Below, one piece after another: positions 45,714 to 54,884 of a stretch of DNA of 64,000 bases (its first letter is position 1; every line of letters starts with the position of its first letter). The notes beneath the pieces are model-generated. The model made no database searches. It saw only the letters and a list, made by a program, of their open reading frames with translations, and was not told the origin of the DNA. The stretch is from Rhineura floridana (Eukaryota > Chordata > Lepidosauria > Squamata > Rhineuridae), in NCBI RefSeq assembly GCF_030035675.1, contig NC_084482.1, positions 220,309,943 to 220,373,942 on the forward strand, read 5' to 3'. Position numbers and translations under genes: made by a program.

Positions 45714-46725
45714 TGTAGTGAAAGCAGGGAGTTCCACTCCTCCTACTTTTACTGTCCCAGGAATCAATCCCCAGCCTCGGGCAATTGATCCTAGCAAACC
45801 TGGTCTGCTAAGGTTGTGTATGTTTACACCAACCCTGCACGGTAGTACTGCCACCACCCTTCTATTGGTTAACTACACTGGGGTGAAGGGAACCCCAGAG
45901 CCCACTGAACATCTGAGCCTCTCAGGACCAGAGGCTAGATACCCTCCTGGCCCCTTCAGAGGTCTTAGACAAAAATGTTCCTCTAGTACATGGTAGTATG
46001 GTCAAGCAGCCAGGACTGGAATTAGGAACTGAACCCCTTCTCTGGAATAAACACATGTTGCTTTAAAATAAGTAAAGTTTATTAAAAAGGAAAAAATAAG
46101 AAAAGGGATAAAAGGGGTACAAAAGGTAAAAAGGTACATACAAACAATTTGGGAGCAGCAAATCAATTCCTAGGACCATACACCCAAAGGGGTAAGGTAT
46201 AATACAAAACAATCTACAAAAGGTTCTTGGCACAAAATGAAAATAATAAAGCTAACTGCCTCAGCTCTACTTACAAGGCTTCAGCTCTTTCTGAAGTTAG
46301 CATTCTTCCCCTCAGGGTCTGCCAGTCAGGTTGGATAATGGAGCCACCACAGAGCATCACCATAAGCAAGGTGGTGCCCACAAGTGGAACACAGTCCAGA
46401 GTCCGAGGCCTCCTCTTATGGAGAAAATCCCTGCCTCAGCTGAAAACAATCACCCAATTAACATTTTCATCACAGGAATGATGAAATGATGTTCCCACAG
46501 CACCTGGCGCTGTTCCTCTTGGTTTCCCTTAACAAGCCGAAGGAGTTTTATGGCCTTGGTGGAACCAGGCCCCTCTTACTGATAGAGAGGTGCCAAATTG
46601 CTGCAAGCTGATACAGCTGGGCTGTAAAATCACCAGGTCACCGAGATGGGAAAATATACAAAAAGTTTAACTGTTTGTTACCAGTGACCCAGGAAAATAA
46701 TTAAGGGGATCAAGCTGGCATGACA
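45714..46725 (-). repeat. 5' LTR (1012 bp) of the Gmr1-like element
   Basis: Same length and ends as the other LTR. Just inside, in minus sense, TTGGCAGCGGTGGGATCG is a primer-binding site that fits the 3' end of a tRNA-Leu (CCCACCGCTGCCA). Confidence 0.92.
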
Positions 46726-46730
46726 GTGTC
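46726..46730 (+). repeat. 5-bp target duplication, right of the LTR element
   Basis: GTGTC, partner of 39663-39667. Confidence 0.8.
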
Positions 46731-47497
46731 CTTCCCCAGCACCACCTGTGAAGCTCGCACTTGGGGCTACCAGCAGACAGAAACGTCAGGTTTTCTCCTT
46801 ACCCTTTACAGCTTCAGCACAGATTTCAACAAATCCCACTGCTAGGCAGCACCACCAGTCACTTTCTGCAATCCAAACTCCCAGAGACTTAGCCTCTCTA
46901 TAGCTTGTTACTTTGTGACTGTGTGCCTATGCTGTTCCCAACCCCCTTGTATCTTTATTTTTAAAGCATACAACTCTAGGTTGCTCTGGATACTTGACTT
47001 GTTACAATATCTCCCTTCATCGCTGCCACCATTAGATACAGTTTCTGTTCAGCCTTGGTAATTACCTTGCCCTCCTTTCTGGTCTGTATATTCCCCCAGC
47101 CAAGGATCAGGCCTTTGGTAAACCAAATAAGTATTTATTTAATATTAGAAATAACAAGATTACTTAAGGAATGTTTCACAAGTGTATGGTTTCATCTATA
47201 TTCTGTTAGGTACTTGACTTCTTACTAATTGCCTCAGAACTCCAACACTCTCAACAACAACACCTCTCTGCAACATCCACCTCCATTCACCACCAAACCT
47301 CCAACCTCTCAACCTCTAACCAACCCCCCAGATTCAACTGTCATTCTTCCATTTATACTCCCAGCCATTCAAACGCTCAGCCAATCATCCAGCATTCTAC
47401 TGTTCATGTACTCCCCCGTCCTCTTTCACTCTACTTACTATATATCTTCTATATAAACACTACTTACCATATTTACAATATAAGCAGGAACATCACA
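46727..47497 (+). mobile_element. Solo LTR-like fossil, family B (copy 2)
   Basis: It starts TGTCCTTCCCCAGCACCACC and ends AGCAGGAACATCACA, about 770 bp, with no internal genes. It matches copy 1 at 23488-24254. Its first bases are part of the duplication made by the Gmr1-like insertion, so that element landed at the very edge of this older LTR. Confidence 0.6.
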
Positions 47498-47615
47498 CCC
47501 TTGTGTTCAGGTCCTTCTTCCAGGCTTCCCACAGGCATCTGGTCAGCCACTGCAAGAACCGGGTGTTGGAACAGATGGGCTATTGGCCTGATCTGGCAGG
47601 CTCTCCTTATGCAGC
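47498..47615 (+). mobile_element. CR1 3'-tail fragment
   Basis: CTTGTGTTCAGGTCC, GGCATCTGGTCAGCCACTGC and GGGCTATTGGCCTGATCTGG match the D1 fragment at 11875-11965. The first ~35 bases are also present left of the inserted LTR elements (39628-39662). Confidence 0.75.
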
Positions 47616-47710
47616 CTCAGAGGTAGTACTCTTCAGAGCCCTCCCCACTACTCACAGGGAGAAGCACCCATGCTGTCCCTTCTGTCTTCCTCCAATGATC
47701 CTCTCCTTAC

Positions 47711-47881
47711 CTGATGTTGCTGCCTGGCTGCTCTTTCCACTCTATTCCAGAGAAGAGACAATCTGGATGGTGCCTCTGAGGCCATGGCACTGCCTGAGAG
47801 GGAGGAGTACACTAGGCCAGCTCTGGGACTCCCACAGCGTGGGCCATGAGGCACGTTTCGTAGGGAGCAGCTCTCAAGTGC
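47711..47881 (-). CDS. Start exon of the unit 1 KRAB zinc-finger gene (duplicon D2)
   Basis: In minus sense an acceptor (CCCGTGCAG) precedes an exon ending at donor CATCAG/GTAAGG. The ATG at 47785 gives MASEAPSRLSLLWNRVERAA then RQQHQ, 25 codons ending in phase 0, followed by the KRAB exon 9.4 kb downstream. The D1 paralogue has the same start and length. Upstream bases are probably untranslated. Function of the leader is unknown. I see no clear promoter for this copy within the next few kb. Confidence 0.7.
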
Positions 47882-48584
47882 CTGCACGGGAGAGACGAGG
47901 GATGTGAGGAATTTCATCCTTCATGCATATTTGGGTTTCAGAGGTTTGAATATTATGAGCAGCCTCAATCCAAATAAATAAATGGCACCTCCCTTTCCTG
48001 TGTAGTTTTCCCTCACAATGCTCGATCTGCAAAAGGCCTTAAAGGTCCCAAATCGCTTTCAGATCAACCCCCAGTTTCTTCCAGACTTCTCTCCATGCTT
48101 GGGCACCTCTTCTGTCCTTTGCCACACCCAAGACCACCTCTTCTCTCATCTCTCCTTCTGCAAAGCCTTTAATTCCTGCTCACCACAGAGTTTCTTCTCC
48201 AAGTTGTGAACAATTTTAGGTTTTATTATTGGGCCCTTTTCATCATGCATATAATTAAAAACTTAATCTGCATGGATATTAATTCCATCTCATCTCCCTG
48301 ACTGTTGGCAAAAAATAGGTTTTGCACTTATTGTAAAGAAATGGTGGGGGTGAATTTGGTCTAATGACTCCATCTTGGAGCTTCCTGGGAGTGCAAAATG
48401 CCTCCACTCTTTCCATCAGAAATACGGGGAGAGGAATCCTGACCTGCATTCAGTCTGGTTCAGCTCACTGGGCAATGAAAAGAGTATGAAAAACTACCTG
48501 CAATACATCCATGTCAAAATCAGCAGGACAAATTATTGGTACCATTGTATTGTCCGAGTTAACCTTTAGATGATTTTGAACCAC

Positions 48585-48800
48585 AGCTCCCATCAGCCCC
48601 AGCAGGTATAGTGAACAGACAAGAATGATGGGAGTTGTAGTTCAACAACTTCTGGAGGGCCAAAGGTTCCTCACACCTGCTTTACATTCTTGGACTACAA
48701 CTCCCATCATCCCTGGCATTTGGCCATGTTGTCTGGGGCTGATGGGAGTTGCAGTCGAACCATACCTGGAGGGCACCAGGTTACAGAACGCTGCTCCAAG
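48585..48800. mobile_element. hAT-type MITE pair (paralogue of 13.0 kb)
   Basis: Same alternating CCCATCAGCCCCAGC / TGATGGGAGTTGTAGTT / ACTACAACTCCCATCATCCC pattern as 12965-13205. Confidence 0.7.
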
Positions 48801-49082
48801 TTGGACAGGTGATGCACAACGTGGAAAGCTTAACAGCAAACTCAGCTACCATATAGGTCTTTTGTATCTTTCAAACTTGTGCAGGGGAAGGGAGAATTCC
48901 ACCTTGTGGTTTTCTCATTACAGAGTTACAAGAACACCTGCACTTGGCTGACTTTCTCTTCTCCTAAAGATACAGGAGCATTCTCGGGCCCTGAACCTGG
49001 CAACCCTACCTCCCACCCAATTTAAAACAAAGCTGTCCCTGGCCACATCTACACCAGGCCTCTATTACACCTTGGACAATCT

Positions 49083-49220
49083 ATTTATTCATTTATTTAT
49101 TTAATTTATATACCGCCCCATAGCCGAAGCTCTCTGGGAGGTTTACAATAACTAAAAACATTAAAAACAAACATACAAATTTAAAAACACATCTTTTAAA
49201 AACAATTTACAACAATTTAT
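49083..49220 (-). mobile_element. LINE 3' tail (L2-type)
   Basis: ATTTATTTATTTAATTTATA, CCGCCCCATAGCCGAAGCTC and TCTGGGAGGTTTACAATAAC, then AAAACA-rich sequence. The same tail is at 59822-59990 and is unrelated to the zinc-finger unit. Confidence 0.6.
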
Positions 49221-49224
49221 CATG

Positions 49225-49445
49225 GCTTCTCTCAAAGCCAATCATGGCTTCTCTCAAAGAATCCTGGGAAGTGTAGTTAGTGAAGGGTGCTGAGAGTTGC
49301 TAGGAGACACCTTGTTCCCCTCACAGACCTTCAATCAGAGTGGCTGACTATTAACAATTCTCTCAGGGGAATAGGAGTCTCCTCTCAGCACCCTTCACAA
49401 ACTACACTTCCCAGGATTCTCTGGGGGAAGCCATGACTGTCTCAC
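49225..49445. mobile_element. Foldback MITE, degraded
   Basis: Inverted repeats GAATCCTGGGAAGTGTAGTT / AACTACACTTCCCAGGATTC flank a short centre with CACCCTTCACAAACT. It is related to the 13404-13738 element. Confidence 0.65.
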
Positions 49446-49559
49446 ATGAAATCAAAGTCTGGTGTGGGTGGGGCCCCCTGATTAGCCACACCCAGCAGCT
49501 GTGAGGCTTTTAGAACTCTGACAGTTGGTTCTTATTGAGCACGCCTGCCCTTATCATTG

Positions 49560-49995
49560 GCTTGCAGCCAAAATTTCTTAAATTAATTAAAAATCAGCCA
49601 GGCATTTTTTTAACTTTTAAACTGCAGAAGATAAAGGTCAGAGTATGGGGCAAGGTCAGTATTAGGATTACAGGTACTCTGTGAACATGGCTGATTTTTA
49701 ATGAATTTCAACAGATTATGAGAAAAAAGTCCAAAAGGGCTCTGGAGTTTTTCTCTCTCTCTTTAGACTTTGAACTCTTGATTCTTTCTGACTGTTTTGG
49801 GTATCACCATGAAAATTGAGTGGGTTGTTAAGCAAGCGTTTCTTGGTTCAGAACTGTAAGGTTGGTAAGGTTTTGTTTTGAAATGAGCTTATGGGAAGCA
49901 TCAGAATGGCATGCGGGGGTATTTTCCATTTAACATTGTGGAATGTGAAAAATCCCCGCTGGCTATAGTATACAGCCACTCTCGTGGCTGTATAA
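49560..49995 (-). repeat. Repeat shared in inverted orientation with 53.93-54.19 kb
   Basis: AATTAATTAAAAATCAGCCA, ACTCTGTGAACATGGCTGAT and TGCTGGCTATAGTATACAGCC-like text is the reverse complement of 53925-54200. It is either an old transposon or part of the inverted unit. There is no coding capacity. Confidence 0.6.
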
Positions 49996-50385
49996 TTCAC
50001 TAGTTTTCTGCTGATGTATTTTAAATACATTTTCCAAACTGGTTTCCCTCCGCAGCATCTGGTCTAAGTCCTATTTCCTAGCAGGCAAAAGAAGGACTTC
50101 ACTTTCATCTGGTGCTCACAGAGAAAAGGAGTGAGAATTGGTCACATAGCCAAATGGCTTCTCCAGGCAATAGAAGGGCTTTTAGGAAAAGCAGCAAAGG
50201 TGCAGAAAATCTCTGCTTAAGATATCAGGGGAGCCACTAGATTGGTGAGCTGGTATGAAAGGTTGATATACAAAAAGGCCTTCTGAGTGGGAAAGAAACA
50301 CCCTCTTGTCCTTTTCTCAAAAGCTTTTTAAAAAATCTTTTTCTTCCTCAAAAGCCTTTAACAGGGAGCATGAATGAGGACAGGT
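49995..50385 (-). repeat. Inverted partial copy of the zinc-finger unit flank
   Basis: Its reverse complement matches 27720-28320, 54890-55560 and 60365-60610 (for example AAATGTATTTAAAATACATC, GGCTATGTGACC and AGGCCTTTTTGTATATCAAC). It stops exactly where the BovB leader begins in the direct copies. Confidence 0.75.
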
Positions 50386-50587
50386 AAGTTGGCTAAGGCT
50401 AAGTTATTCTTGCTTTCTGATGGTGGTTTGAGTGTTATTGTTCATTGTAACTGACTATGTGTGCTGGGGGTCTTGTTCCCAATACTTGCTGACTGGTCCC
50501 CAAGCCTGTATCCTCAAGGCTTACTCCCCAAGCCGTCTTGTTCTCTTTCATAGCAGTTCCCCTCACAGCTATCTTGCTCTGGAAAAA

Positions 50588-50815
50588 TGGAAATGGACTG
50601 CCTTGAAGTCGATCCTGACTCATGGCGATCCCATGAATAGGGTTTTCATGGTAAGCAGTATTCAGAGGGGGTTTACCATTGTCTCTGTCTGAAGCTGAGA
50701 GGCAGTGACTGGCCCAAGGTCACCCAGTGAGCTTCATGGCTGTGTGGGGGTCCGAACCCTGGTCTCCCAGGTTGTAGTCTAATACCTTAACCATGACACC
50801 ACACTGGTGTAAAAT
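50588..50815 (-). mobile_element. Sauria-type SINE
   Basis: In minus sense: head CCAGTGTGGTGTCATGGTTA, GGTTCGGACC (altered B box), CCATGAAGCTCACTGGGTGA, and tail CATGAAAACCCTATTCATGG then GATCGACTTCAAGGCAGTCC. Confidence 0.85.
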
Positions 50816-51200
50816 ATTAGAGGAAAATAAAAACCATGTTATACATAAAACTAGTTAGGAAATAAACTGAAGCAAACTATTTATTTATATTAACAAAATG
50901 TGCACACTGCAGAAGCATTTTATAAAGAATATCAAATGTACATTAAAATTGTTCATTAAAAAAGCACCTGTCTGATATGTAACAGGAGGAAGTTCCAAAA
51001 GGTAGATGCCACCACACAAAAGGCCAGGTTTCTCTATCATGCAGAGTGGACTTCCTAATGAGATGGTATCTGTAAGAGGCCAACTTCTGCAGACTTCAGT
51101 GATTGCCTGCGAATATAACAGGTGAGATAATCTTTTAGGCATCCTGGTCCCAACCTGTAGAGGGCTTTAATCTATGTAGCCTGCAAGATGAAGAGTAAGG
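50816..51200. repeat. Zinc-finger unit flank, direct partial copy (unit 2)
   Basis: It matches parts of 28380-29650 and 56340-56580 (CACCTGTCTGATATGTAACA, AGAGTGGACTTCCTAATGAG and TCTATGTAGCCTGCAAGATG). The internal stretch around TATCTCAAAAATACC is deleted. Confidence 0.75.
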
Positions 51201-51550
51201 CTCCCATTGAAGTTCTTGCCATACTCCTTGCATATTAATGGTTTCTCCCATGTGTGTACTGTGGTGTCATGTAAGCCTACTGCTTACACTGAGGCTTTTT
51301 CCACACTCCATGCATTTAAAAAGTTACTCCACGGTGTGTTCTTTGATGTGAAGTAAGCCTACTGCTCTGACTGAAGTGCTTTGCACACTCCATACATTTA
51401 AAAAGTTACTCCACAGTGTGTTCTTTGATATAAAGGCTACTGCTGTGACTGAAGTGATTTCCATACTTAGTGCATCTAAATGGCTTCTCCCGTGTGGGTT
51501 CTTTCATGTAACTTAAAGCTACAGTTTCGACTAAAGCTCTTTCCACACTT
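51200..51550 (-). pseudogene. C2H2 zinc-finger exon remnant (unit 2)
   Basis: In minus sense it keeps three to four degenerate fingers (CACTTCAGTCAGAGCAGTAG, ACATGAAAGAACCCACACGG and AGAGCTTTAGTCGAAACTGT). Several lack cysteine or histidine codons and carry stops. It is the 3' end of a fourth finger array. A SINE scrap (AACCACTACACCACACTGGC, 51550-51570) lies at its right edge, where the rest of the exon has been lost. Confidence 0.8.
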
Positions 51551-51837
51551 AACCACTACACCACACTGGCTCTAGAAGATGCTTAAGAATTATTAAAATA
51601 GTTTATAAAGTTTGCTGTATGCATAAGAGCCAAATAGTAAAATAGGAGTAGTTTGAAATTGCCCTCCTTTTTTCCCCTCCATCTCCTAACTAAAGTTGTA
51701 ATTTTCCTGAGAAACAACTGGAATACAGAAATCATTCCTTTCTCATGAAGTTGAGTACAGTACAGGATAACAGGTCTGGGCAGACAGCCTCTGTGTCAGG
51801 TAAGTGAAGAAAGAGGAAATCCTTATATAGTTAAGTT

Positions 51838-51953
51838 CAGAGCTTGGAAAAGTTACTTTTTTGAACTACAACTCCCATCAGCCCAATCCAGTGGCCATGC
51901 TACCTGGAGCTGATGGGAGTTGTAGTTCAAAAAAGTAATTTTTCCAAGCTCTG
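51838..51953. mobile_element. 116-bp hAT MITE with perfect 8-bp target duplication
   Basis: The ends CAGAGCTTGGAAAAGTTACT and its near-exact complement at the right form long terminal inverted repeats that meet around CCCAATCCAGTGGCC. GTTAAGTT flanks both sides (51830-51837 and 51954-51961), the 8-bp duplication of hAT elements. There is no coding capacity. Confidence 0.9.
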
Positions 51954-51961
51954 GTTAAGTT

Positions 51962-52850
51962 AAGCTGACTCTCCTCTATTCTCCACCTACACCAGACGAC
52001 TGCTCTTGATATCCTGTGAGCTTAAGTGACCTAACATTCGACATGCAAGGACTTGATGTAAACACGGAGGAAGGGAGAAAGCAAGAACCCTTAACCCTGT
52101 GCATTCACTGGCAAGGGGGTAGTCTTGCCGGTAACAGGAGGTTGTGGCAACAGCATCAAACCATGGAAGATGAAGAGGAACAGCAAGAAGAGGTGCCACT
52201 CAACGGAGCAAGCCACAGTCTGCAGGCTGGGGTGGGTGAATATCTGCTGAATGCCGACTCCCCACTGTTGGAATTAAGCAGATGCTTCTAGCCTGCAGCC
52301 TGTCTCTTGCCCTGTGTTGTGACACCTCCTCTTCCTGTTCCTCTTCTGCAGTGAGGCTGTTACAGAGGCCTCCACTGTATCGTTTGGCCTGGGGACTGCC
52401 TCTTCCTCTGTGGTGGTGGTGGGTGGCAGATCAGACTGGGCTAAGAGGGGGTGGCCTGTAGAAAGTGGAATGGGACAGTGTCCTGCCAGGAAGACACACC
52501 TGTGGACAACATCAAACATATACACATGAAACATGCAGAGAAAAAGAGAAGCAAAGGGGGTTAAGGAGGGGTACCAAGTTCTACAGAGTATCTAGGCTTA
52601 ACAGTTTAGTTCCAGAACGAAATTAGGTCTGGGCATATTTCTTAACCAATACATTGGTTAATTAACCTGTGTCTGCACACATCTGTCCACCAAACTGTTG
52701 TGAAGGGTGCAGGTTGCGTGCAAACCTGCAATTCTCATACACAATCCTGACACTTAGTTGGGAATCTTTTGACGATGAGACCTGGATGTACTCCAGAGGT
52801 TGGAGCCCCAAAAGTTAACACAGACGCAGAGATAAGGCAAAAGTAAATTT
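51962..52850. other. Unassigned sequence
   Basis: A plus-strand frame (52016-52291) and a minus-strand frame (52274-52534) are open, but neither has a recognisable domain. I leave them uncalled. The block is not shared with the other units. Confidence 0.4.
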
Positions 52851-52869
52851 ATTATGTCGTGGAATTTAC

Positions 52870-53308
52870 GACTAGGTTCTTTTTGGAGGAGACTCAATAA
52901 CGAAGCCAAAGCCTGTTTTAAGGTTATTTATTCAGCAAAGCGCTTTACTTGAGCAAAGTACATAACTTGACTAAAAATGGCAGTTGGGTACAGACATATA
53001 TATACCTCTACATTCATCATAGCCATAGCAATGATCTCATCCAATTATTCTATGCTACTCAGATGCTCTGCTCCCTGTACCAGCCATCCTCCTCTATGCA
53101 TTCCTGCAATATTAGTATCCTTGGTGCATGTTCAGTCTGCTACAGCAGCTCTATTCACTATTGTCTACGTGACTCCCCTGCTTAGAAGGAATGGCAGCTA
53201 GAATCTTCCTCAATTACATCAAGTAGCAATTACTTTCTTGTCTAGAGGTAATTAGCACATTTACTAAATATATTAAAGAAAACTGATAAAAAACACACTT
53301 ACACTAGG
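52870..53308. other. Possible insertion bounded by ACTAGG direct repeats
   Basis: ACTAGG occurs at 52870-52875 and 53303-53308. The sequence between has GGTTATTTATTCAGCAAAGC and no long frame, which could fit an old LTR or other insertion. The ends are not TG...CA. Low confidence. Confidence 0.25.
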
Positions 53309-53479
53309 CTGAGTTTAGGAAGAGTTTAAACCAAATGCAAAATTGGTCCTTAAAGCATGCCTCAGAAAAGGCAGGGAAGACTATGATGTGGTCAGCAAAA
53401 AGGTTCCTGGGCAGAGAGGGGAGGTCTCTTGGGCAGCCACAGGTTCTTAGGGAGTAAGATGAAAAGCTGGATCTCCTGA

Positions 53480-53890
53480 AGTGAAGGATATTGTGCACTT
53501 TTTATTACGATGTGTGCTGTATACTGCTCCTACAAGGAAATTCCTTGCCGCCATTCTATATTCTTTGAGAAGTAGATCACCCTTGGAGCAAACTTGTGCA
53601 CTTGCCGCTTCCAATCCTTGGGTAACCCTCCAAGTGGCAAAATTTGCCTTGGTGGCAGGGAAATTGAGAGCCGGACACGTAGTAACTGTGGGTGTATGCC
53701 CGGGGCCCGCCTCCAATTAGTCTATTTTAATTATAAGCTTTTTGGCTTTTCTTAATTTATTTTAGACGTGTGATCCTTAGTAACAGGAGTCTTTTATAGT
53801 GTATTTGGCTCTATTTGCCTTCTGATATTTGATTGATTGTATTATATTGTGATGGCCGTTGGCTACAAACAATAAAATTTATTTATTTAA
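53480..53890 (+). mobile_element. Vingi-like LINE 3' end
   Basis: The plus frame reads KDIVHFLLRCVLYTAPTRKF, ALAASNPWVTLQVAKFALVA and GKLRAG, then the stop and a tail TTGGCTACAAACAATAAAAT followed by TTATTTATTTAA. It is related to the insertion at 6478-7165 (DLVHYMLVCPMFSLPREIFL, VLSTAKFALAAKKLR). It is 5'-truncated. Confidence 0.7.
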
Positions 53891-53924
53891 GATGAAAAGC
53901 ATAACCTGTTCTGCTTGGGTGTGG

Positions 53925-54200
53925 CTTCAACTGTACAGCCATGAGAGTGGCTGGATACTATAGCCAGCATGGATTTTTCATGTTTTGCCATGTTAAATTG
54001 AAAACATCACCGATGCCATTCTGCTTTCCATAAGCTCATTGGACTTTTTTCTGTCAGTGGTCTCATAATTTGTTGAAATTAATTAAATATCAGCCATGTT
54101 CACAGAGTACATGCATTCCAATTACTGACCTTGGCCAATGCTCTGACCTTCATCTTATGCAGTTTAAAAGTTTTTAAAAATGCTTGGCTGATTACTGGAG
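53925..54200 (+). repeat. Repeat, inverted partner of 49.56-49.99 kb
   Basis: ACAGCCATGAGAGTGGCTGG, ATACTATAGCCAGCATGG and ATCAGCCATGTTCACAGAGT match the reverse complement of 49560-49995. Confidence 0.6.
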
Positions 54201-54610
54201 TTTATGATATTGCAGACATAGTAATTATTTTTTATGAAATTATACACATCATGCTATTATAAAATCAGTATCAAGCTAGAATTTCTATCTCCCAAAGGAA
54301 ATCTTTAGCTGAAGTCATTTGCTCTATAAGAGATCAGAAGTCCCGTTTTCCAAGATCTATTAGTATAAGCATATTAACCTTAAAAAATACTAAATTAATG
54401 ATCTTCAGTCACGCTTTTAGCCCTTCTTGGCATGGAGAGATGCTTAGGAGTATTGGAGAGAGGTGAGCTTTACCTCTCTGCTTTTCCCTCAACACAGGCT
54501 TTGCTTTTAATGCCTGCTGTGTGTGAATATGGGGAAAGAAATCTATTTTTCCTTAATGAATTTTCAGGGGCCGTAATTGCTTGGGGTGGGACCCTTGAAG
54601 GGGTTCTCCA
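54200..54610. other. Unassigned sequence
   Basis: AT-rich; no gene or named repeat seen. Confidence 0.45.
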
Positions 54611-54611
54611 T

Positions 54612-54745
54612 CACATCTTTATTTATTTATAAAATTTATTAGTCGCCCATCTGCTTGGTTGTCCGGCCCCTCTGGGCGACGTACAAAATAAGAACATATA
54701 ATTACATTAGAACATTAAAAAATCTCAACAGTAATAGTAAAACCT
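54612..54745 (-). mobile_element. L2-type LINE tail
   Basis: TTTATTTATAAAATTTATTA, GTCGCCCATCTGCTTGG and CTCTGGGCGACGTACAAAAT match the tail of the L2 copy at 38.8 kb (GTCGCCTATCTGGCCAGTGG, CTAGGCGACGTACATAC). Confidence 0.7.
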
Positions 54746-54884
54746 TAGTCTGGTGTCTCAGCTTTGACCATTCCACCATGGGTGACCCTGTAAGGAGTCT
54801 AGACGCCCAAAAGTATTGTTCTCAGCTTCTTCAACACTCTCAAACGTCCTCACCACATTACGATGTGAATCCTAGAGGGGGACT
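54746..54884 (-). mobile_element. BovB leader fragment
   Basis: GTCTGGTGTCTCAGCTTTGA, TTCTCAGCTTCTTCAACACT and CACATTACGATGTGAATCCT, then AGAGGGGGACTCC, is the BovB 5' leader in minus sense. Its end adjoins the unit flank at the same base as in the 27.7-kb copy, so both descend from one insertion. Confidence 0.8.

Larger units (their letters stand above)
39668..46725 (-). mobile_element. Gmr1-like Ty3/Gypsy LTR element fossil (gag-PR-INT-RT-RH order)
   Basis: A 7.06-kb element lies in minus orientation between 5-bp duplications. It has two 1012-bp LTRs, TG...CA ends, a tRNA-Leu-like primer site and a purine tract. Gag has a CFLCKQPGHRKDQC zinc knuckle. The pol order is protease (RDSGSEASSL), integrase (HHCC and D-D-E), RT (YLDD) and RNase H (QTDASNFGLGAVL). 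Integrase ahead of RT with a Gypsy-type RT is the hallmark of the Gmr1 group. It looks almost whole, with about one interruption of the coding frame. The LTRs differ at about 15 of 1012 positions by eye, so the insertion is fairly young, probably some millions of years. It sits in intron 1 of a KRAB gene. Confidence 0.9.

Noticed and set aside
52274-52534. Minus-strand 86-codon frame with basic C-terminus
   Set aside because: No homologue recognised, no splice or promoter context; kept only as an unexplained block.
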